A stretch of DNA of 9,027 nucleotides, taken from NCBI GenBank assembly GCA_029261675.1, contig JAJDBA010000335.1, positions 1 to 9,027 on the forward strand, read 5' to 3'. A model generated the notes under the pieces. That model was not told the DNA's origin, ran no database searches, and saw only the letters and a list, made by a program, of their open reading frames with translations. A program made the position numbers and the translations under genes. Of the stretch, positions 5,885 to 9,027 are shown piece by piece (the stretch's first letter is position 1; every line of letters starts with the position of its first letter). The DNA comes from Nitrospinaceae bacterium (GTDB lineage Bacteria > Nitrospinota > Nitrospinia > Nitrospinales > VA-1).

Positions 5885-6221
5885 TAGGTTTATTCTTTTT
5901 TAAAGAGACAACCAAATAAGCAATAAGCACCCAAAGCGGAATCAGTAAATTGGGAACTGGGTCGCTTGTTATTAAATGTTTTAAATCCTTTTGCAGGAAA
6001 ACAATTAAAATGCTCAACACGACGCCAACTATCTCTATAGTTAACCGCAATGCAGAATTAGAAACATCAGCCAGTTTTCTTTTTTTGGCAGACCTGTATG
6101 CCAGTGCCCCCAAGACTATTGTCAGCCCAGATATTAAAGCAGGGCTTAGGTTTGCCGCGCCTGAAGCTATCAACAGGGCACCAATGACAAGAGCGATAGT
6201 TGAGCCTATGTGCTTCTTCAC
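5865..6221 (-). CDS. Small four-helix membrane protein, GTG start
   Basis: A 118-residue inner-membrane protein of unknown family. Hydrophobic segments lie at about 5-25, 27-42, 59-76 and 90-107. A basic loop RSAKKRKL (43-50) and a basic C-terminal tail after residue 107 suggest cytosolic positions. Translation starts at GTG (6221), placed 5 nt after a full AAGGAGG (6233-6227), which makes this the best ribosome binding site in the window. A sigma-70 promoter lies just upstream. It heads the leftward group that continues with the 70-aa and six-cysteine proteins. Small hydrophobic proteins in such groups can be holin-like, immunity or toxin proteins, but nothing here decides between them. Confidence 0.7.
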   Translation of the reverse strand: MKKHIGSTIALVIGALLIASGAANLSPALISGLTIVLGALAYRSAKKRKLADVSNSALRLTIEIVGVVLSILIVFLQKDLKHLITSDPVPNLLIPLWVLIAYLVVSLKKNKPNVHLEN

Positions 6222-6249
6222 AACAACCTCCTTAGATTTGGGATGCCTA

Positions 6250-6278
6250 ATGCTAATTCAGAGTGCGGATAATGTCAA
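6250..6278 (-). promoter_or_regulatory. Sigma-70 promoter of the leftward membrane/secreted gene group
   Basis: On the minus strand a perfect -35 TTGACA (6278-6273) is followed after 17 bp by TAGCAT (6255-6250), matching 4 of 6 bases of the -10 consensus. Transcription would start near 6243, giving a leader of about 20 nt to the strong ribosome binding site. The divergent secreted-protein gene begins 75 bp to the right, so the 6279-6353 interval probably also holds its promoter, though I see no clear one. Confidence 0.6.
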
Positions 6279-6353
6279 ATTGGGGTATTATTGAAAGCTC
6301 AAAAGTTTAATAAACTTAAAGCTAAGAAATTAATAAGTTTGGGGAGAAAGTAA

Positions 6354-7241
6354 ATGAGTAAGTTGATAAAACACATAACACTATCATTCGTAATAATTGG
6401 TAGCTTTATATTTATTGGGGCGAATTTAGTTAATGCCTTCCCTGGAGAAAGGGTTACTATTGGGCCGGGGATGAGTAGTGGTGCGGGAGGCAATGGCAAG
6501 GAGCCAAGAAATGGACGAGATCCGGGCAATAAAAAACCTGCTAATCCAGCTACTCCGCCACCTAAAAAAAGCCACCACGTTCCAATTATCCCAACAAAGG
6601 ATGATCCTTTTCCTTCTCCTGGTTTTGGGAATAATATTGAAAGGCCGGAGCCCACGCCTCACGAACCCAAGGAACCTCTTCATACACCTGATATGCGCCA
6701 CCACGTTCCAATTATCCCAACAAAGAATGAAGCAACAATTAAGAATGAAGCAACAATTAAAGATGAAGCAATAATTAGAGACGGTCTAAAAAAAATTGCT
6801 ACACAAGAAAGAGTGAAAAAACAGCTCGAGTGGGTTATTTCAGGTGTTAATGATGCCATTCAAGAGGAGATAGACAATCTAGCAGTTTTAGAGCAAGAGG
6901 AAAAAGTTAGAAGGGAAATTGTTAGGCAGGGGCCCGGTAAGGTTGTTAGTCTAAAAGAAGAGTCAACAATGCATAGAGCTAAAGCTGCAATGAAAGTTAT
7001 AACTGGAAACCTTGGTGGAACGGTTCGTTCTGCCGTAAAGGGAATAAGAAAAGATTTGGAAGCTATGAGTACGTTTACTGAATATTTACAAGCTGAAAAC
7101 AAACCATCCTTAAGACCAAAGATTAAAGAAAAAAAAGAGCTGATAATAAACATGGAAATAACTAAAAGGTTAATGGAGGAGGCACAAGCCAGACATTTGT
7201 TAGAGATAGAGAAAACAAAAATAAACGGAGCACTGCATTGA
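6354..7241 (+). CDS. Secreted Pro/Gly-rich coiled-coil protein with internal repeats
   Basis: A 295-residue exported protein of no family I recognise. A Sec signal peptide covers residues 1-28 (cleavage after VNA). A flexible Gly/Pro-rich region extends to about 115, in which the motif HHVPIIPTK appears twice (74-82 and 116-124). Next come three copies of a six-residue EATIKN-type unit (126-143), then a long charged helical region (144-293) with coiled-coil character. It has no cysteine at all. GGGGAG seven bases before the ATG supports the start. It is the only rightward gene in the right-hand part, divergent from the membrane/secreted group. The build, a disordered linker plus a coiled coil outside the cytoplasm, fits a surface, adhesion or envelope-spanning protein, or a virion minor protein of a secreted phage. 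I cannot choose between these. Confidence 0.72.
   Translation: MSKLIKHITLSFVIIGSFIFIGANLVNAFPGERVTIGPGMSSGAGGNGKEPRNGRDPGNKKPANPATPPPKKSHHVPIIPTKDDPFPSPGFGNNIERPEPTPHEPKEPLHTPDMRHHVPIIPTKNEATIKNEATIKDEAIIRDGLKKIATQERVKKQLEWVISGVNDAIQEEIDNLAVLEQEEKVRREIVRQGPGKVVSLKEESTMHRAKAAMKVITGNLGGTVRSAVKGIRKDLEAMSTFTEYLQAENKPSLRPKIKEKKELIINMEITKRLMEEAQARHLLEIEKTKINGALH
6571..6725 (+). repeat. 29-bp exact direct repeat inside the secreted-protein gene
   Basis: Positions 6571-6599 and 6697-6725 are identical over 29 bases and encode the HHVPIIPTK motif twice. The spacing is 126 bp, a multiple of three, so recombination between copies would remove 42 residues and keep the frame. Identity at the DNA level indicates a recent duplication. 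Confidence 0.85.
6725..6778 (+). repeat. 18-bp tandem repeat, three copies
   Basis: Three adjacent 18-bp units begin at 6725, 6743 and 6761. The first two are exact copies (GAATGAAGCAACAATTAA) and the third differs at a few bases. They encode the six-residue repeats at the start of the coiled-coil region and begin on the last base of the second 29-bp repeat. Copy-number change keeps the reading frame. Confidence 0.85.
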
Positions 7242-7309
7242 AGTAAGACACGTAAAGCACCAAGTGATTCGATGAAGGAAGACATATTCAAAGATGGTGG
7301 CTATTAGGT

Positions 7310-7339
7310 AAAAAACCAGAGCCCCTTTCGAGGCCCCAG
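7310..7339 (-). terminator. Rho-independent terminator after the XRE gene
   Basis: On the minus strand CTGGGGCCTC-GAAA-GGGGCTCTGG forms a ten-pair stem, including G-T pairs, with a GAAA tetraloop. TTTTTT follows directly. It begins 9 bp after the XRE stop codon. On the plus strand there is no T tract, so it does not obviously stop the converging secreted-protein transcript. Confidence 0.8.
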
Positions 7340-7347
7340 CCGTGGGG

Positions 7348-7557
7348 TTACTTCTTCACACCCAGCAACCAGTAAATATCTATATCCGTCCTGGTCATCA
7401 GCTTTATGATGGTGGGTGCCGATGGATATGATTTGCCGTTCTCTATATCGGACAGAGAACCTTGAGATATGCCGATAGCCTTGGCTGATTGATAACCTTT
7501 CCAGCCTTTCTCCATACGCCACTCTCTCAAACGCTTGCCTATTTGTTTCTTTGTCAT
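7348..7557 (-). CDS. XRE/Cro-family HTH regulator
   Basis: A 69-residue single-domain DNA-binding protein. The helix-turn-helix lies at about 22-42 (YQSAKAIGISQGSLSDIENGK), followed by the typical PSAPTIIKLM helix and a short WLLG end. This is the HTH_3 fold of phage Cro/CI-like repressors, without an oligomerisation domain. Its ATG abuts the TAA of the upstream five-helix membrane-protein gene with no spacer, so the two are one transcript and probably coupled. A terminator follows at once. In such pairs the regulator usually controls its own operon. A toxin-antitoxin-like or phage-moron arrangement is possible, but the membrane protein is larger than known small membrane toxins. Confidence 0.85.
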   Translation of the reverse strand: MTKKQIGKRLREWRMEKGWKGYQSAKAIGISQGSLSDIENGKSYPSAPTIIKLMTRTDIDIYWLLGVKK

Positions 7558-8055
7558 TTAATTTTTATCCGGCATGGTTCCCCAGGTCTTTTTAATGCCT
7601 ATCCCGAATACACCTAGAGCAAATATACATACTCCAAACCTAACATAAAGTGGAATCAACGATTCACCCCAATCCCAGAAACTATAGAGCATTAGTTCAG
7701 TAGACTCAGCAAGTAACCAAATAAAATTCCCGACTAGTAAAAATTTAAAAGGTAATTTTAAATCCACACCATCTAAATTTTCCTTACCGTTAAAGTGTTT
7801 GTATGCTGCTACCAGTATAATGGCAGAAATTAAATAAATTAGCCCAGCGGAAGCCTTATCAAACCCAAGCAACGTTAAAGCTTCTCCAATTACCCATAAA
7901 GAACTCGCAACTAAAAATAGTAGCAGCGCAAAGTGAAGGCTTGATTCTTTTTCATGATTATTGAGGAAAAGGCGAGAAACACCATCTCCAATTGGGCCGA
8001 GAACGCTCCCAATTATAGCTCCAACTATTGTCAGAAAAACAGCAGAGTCATTCAT
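7558..8055 (-). CDS. Five-helix membrane protein paired with the XRE regulator
   Basis: A 165-residue integral membrane protein without a recognised family. Hydrophobic segments lie at about 5-24, 40-62, 68-86, 102-122 and 134-154. The acidic residues E58 and E117/E120 and a tryptophan-rich segment (W113, W127, W129) lie in or near helices 2 and 4. The second and fourth helices look alike (LWVIGEALTLL and IWLLAESTELM), which hints at an internal duplication. GAGGA seven bases before the ATG supports the start. It is the first gene of a two-gene unit with the XRE regulator. Its messenger must pass a terminator-like hairpin immediately before the ribosome binding site. Confidence 0.72.
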   Translation of the reverse strand: MNDSAVFLTIVGAIIGSVLGPIGDGVSRLFLNNHEKESSLHFALLLFLVASSLWVIGEALTLLGFDKASAGLIYLISAIILVAAYKHFNGKENLDGVDLKLPFKFLLVGNFIWLLAESTELMLYSFWDWGESLIPLYVRFGVCIFALGVFGIGIKKTWGTMPDKN

Positions 8056-8065
8056 GTAATATCCT

Positions 8066-8101
8066 CTAAAAAATTGACCGGAGCCCCATTAGGAGCCCCG
8101 G
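8066..8101 (-). terminator. Terminator or leader attenuator ahead of the membrane/XRE pair
   Basis: On the minus strand CCGGGGCTCC-TAAT-GGGGCTCCGG forms a ten-pair stem (two G-T pairs), followed by TCAATTTTTT. It can end the transcript of the small coiled-coil gene, which stops at 8132. However, the T tract ends one base before the GAGGA of the next gene, leaving no room for a promoter after it. Transcripts of the membrane/XRE pair must therefore read through it, which makes an attenuator plausible. Its arms resemble those of the terminator at 7310-7339. Confidence 0.7.
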
Positions 8102-8125
8102 CCCGGTTGCCATCATACTGACTAA

Positions 8126-8134
8126 AGTATATCA
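8126..8134 (-). promoter_or_regulatory. Possible extended -10 promoter for the membrane/XRE pair
   Basis: TGA-TATACT on the minus strand matches an extended -10, and its TGA is also the stop codon of the 77-aa gene. Transcription would begin near 8119 and give a leader of about 64 nt that contains the terminator-like hairpin. The -35 region is poor. A second -10-like TATGAT lies slightly downstream. Confidence 0.3.
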
Positions 8135-8365
8135 GGTTGTCCGTGCAGTTTTCATCCTACGCACCTGATCAAGGTGGATGAGCTTGCAGGCTCCTTTGTT
8201 GCGCTTGGGAGTACGTTTCTTTTTTTCCTTAGGTTTTATGGATTTTAGGGTAGCTAGCTCACGCTTCAACATCCCCTCATTCTCTTCCATAATTTTGATA
8301 GTTTTTTCCTGCGTCTCAATGATCGCCTTTAAATTATCCGTGATTGTTGGTATCGGTTGATTCAT
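8132..8365 (-). CDS. Small basic coiled-coil protein
   Basis: A 77-residue protein of unknown family. Residues about 10-43 form a charged helix with heptad spacing, likely a coiled-coil dimer. A very basic stretch KPKEKKKRTPKRNK (44-57) follows, then a short tail. The basic region could bind nucleic acid. Its ATG overlaps the stop of the Lys-rich-tailed protein gene in the sequence ATGA, so it is translationally coupled to that gene and probably made in proportion to it. Shared basic tails suggest that the two act on the same nucleic acid or partner. Confidence 0.65.
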   Translation of the reverse strand: MNQPIPTITDNLKAIIETQEKTIKIMEENEGMLKRELATLKSIKPKEKKKRTPKRNKGACKLIHLDQVRRMKTARTT

Positions 8366-8946
8366 CTAGCACCGCCCTTCTTGGTGCCCTTCTTCTTGGT
8401 AGCTTTCTTTTTTACAGATTTCTTTTTAGCCGTTACTCTACGTTTCCTCTTCCTTTCAGCTTCGTCCTCTATCGTTTGAGCATTGAGGCAAGGATGGGGG
8501 TCGTTTTGCGGAGCATTCAGTGATTTTAAAAAACCCGCCTCAATTGCTCCTATCAAAAGGTGCTGGTTGGACCATGACCCATGTCTAAATATGCCCTCTA
8601 CCATCCCTTGATACTCGGATAACGATTTAATGAGAGAGGGGTTTCCTGCCTCTTGCTGAAATCGTGCCGCCCTGTTTAGAATTCTTCCTAATTGGAAGTG
8701 AACCGTATGTGAATAAGTATGGCAATATCCTTCTTTTAAAATAACCCTGAAATGATCAGTCAACATATCAGGCAACTTAGACGGGTCACTTTCTTTTGGA
8801 AGTAATACCCCGTTAATAAAAAAGTCTGCCTTTTCGGTGAGGTCGTTCACAATATAGTGAGTCAACCATTTAGCTGGTAACTCTGCGAAATTTCTTACCC
8901 ACGTATCAATTACTCTTAATTCAAGCTGCGATCTTGCATCATTCAT
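8362..8946 (-). CDS. Unknown protein with a histone-H1-like Lys-rich tail
   Basis: A 194-residue protein in two parts. Residues 1-160 are a mainly helical, soluble domain that I do not recognise, with a conserved-looking segment rich in His and Tyr (YCHTYSHTVHF, 74-84). Residues 165-194 are a low-complexity tail with 13 lysines, in KKKATKKKGTKK-type repeats like those of bacterial histone-H1-like and AlgP-type DNA-binding tails. The tail suggests non-specific binding to DNA or RNA. The frame is open to the window edge, but AGGAGG placed 5 nt before ATG 8946 strongly favours this start over GTG 9021 or ATG 8970. It is coupled by a 4-bp ATGA overlap to the next gene. Confidence 0.7.
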   Translation of the reverse strand: MNDARSQLELRVIDTWVRNFAELPAKWLTHYIVNDLTEKADFFINGVLLPKESDPSKLPDMLTDHFRVILKEGYCHTYSHTVHFQLGRILNRAARFQQEAGNPSLIKSLSEYQGMVEGIFRHGSWSNQHLLIGAIEAGFLKSLNAPQNDPHPCLNAQTIEDEAERKRKRRVTAKKKSVKKKATKKKGTKKGGAR

Positions 8947-9027
8947 AACTTCCTCCTGTTGTTTCGTCATAAAAAAAAGCCGAGTGGTGACGTAGACAAC
9001 AGGGCCTACCCGGGACCTCACGGTATC

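Noticed and set aside
6299..6774. Several open frames on both strands over the secreted-protein gene
   Set aside because: They are shadows of the repeat-rich Pro/Gly region. The plus frame from 6354 has the ribosome binding site, signal peptide and repeats.
7304..7522. Second frame overlapping the XRE gene
   Set aside because: It would read through the terminator hairpin, while the other frame encodes a textbook helix-turn-helix.
8947..9027. Upstream extension of the Lys-tailed protein to GTG 9021, and a possible hairpin with a T tract at 8971-8978
   Set aside because: The strong AGGAGG site fixes the start at 8946. The hairpin has mismatches and is cut by the window edge.
1..9027. CRISPR array, rRNA, intact tRNA, integrase or transposase gene
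   Set aside because: No regularly spaced repeat series, no complete tRNA cloverleaf, and no recombinase catalytic motifs were found in the translated frames.

Overview
The window reads as accessory DNA from a Gram-negative bacterium, most likely a gammaproteobacterium. The signs are AT-rich coding sequence, good Shine-Dalgarno sites, tRNA-type 3' ends that encode CCA, and Sec signal peptides ending in AxA-like motifs. No housekeeping gene, integrase, transposase or replication gene is visible, so the organism cannot be named from this sequence. It looks like a patchwork of integrated elements whose edges are marked by truncated tRNA genes.

Layout. Positions 1-560 hold no confident gene. They contain a 148-bp MITE-like inverted-repeat element, a pair of phased direct repeats, a leftward terminator, and the 3' part only of a tRNA-Glu(CTC), which is the kind of scar left by a tyrosine recombinase. 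From 609 to 3017 there is a leftward two-gene operon: a three-helix membrane protein followed by a KAP-type P-loop ATPase. Both its architecture and its location resemble an anti-phage module. A 327-bp gap with further short repeats separates it from a leftward cytosolic trypsin-like serine peptidase (3345-4151). From 4152 to 4669 there is a second att-like site: the 3' half of a tRNA-Lys(CTT) on the minus strand, with its terminator, sitting between two 51-bp inverted repeats. That symmetry looks more like an attP or tandem-island junction than a simple attR.

Right of this site (4670-9027) lies a different set of small genes. A leftward group runs from a good sigma-70 promoter: a 118-aa membrane protein, a 70-aa protein, a secreted six-cysteine protein, and more loosely a DUF2513 protein. 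Divergent from it is a secreted, Pro/Gly-rich, coiled-coil protein with internal repeats (6354-7241). Then come a leftward membrane protein plus XRE regulator pair, bracketed by two similar terminator hairpins, and a translationally coupled pair of a Lys-rich-tailed protein and a small basic coiled-coil protein.

How it works together (inference). The ATPase and membrane protein are probably one functional unit: a cytosolic NTPase switch and a membrane effector. They share the space between two opposite-facing tRNA scars with the peptidase. The right-hand genes look like prophage or satellite cargo acting at the cell envelope. The best candidate for an undescribed system is the ATPase and membrane-protein operon at 609-3017, possibly with the peptidase.
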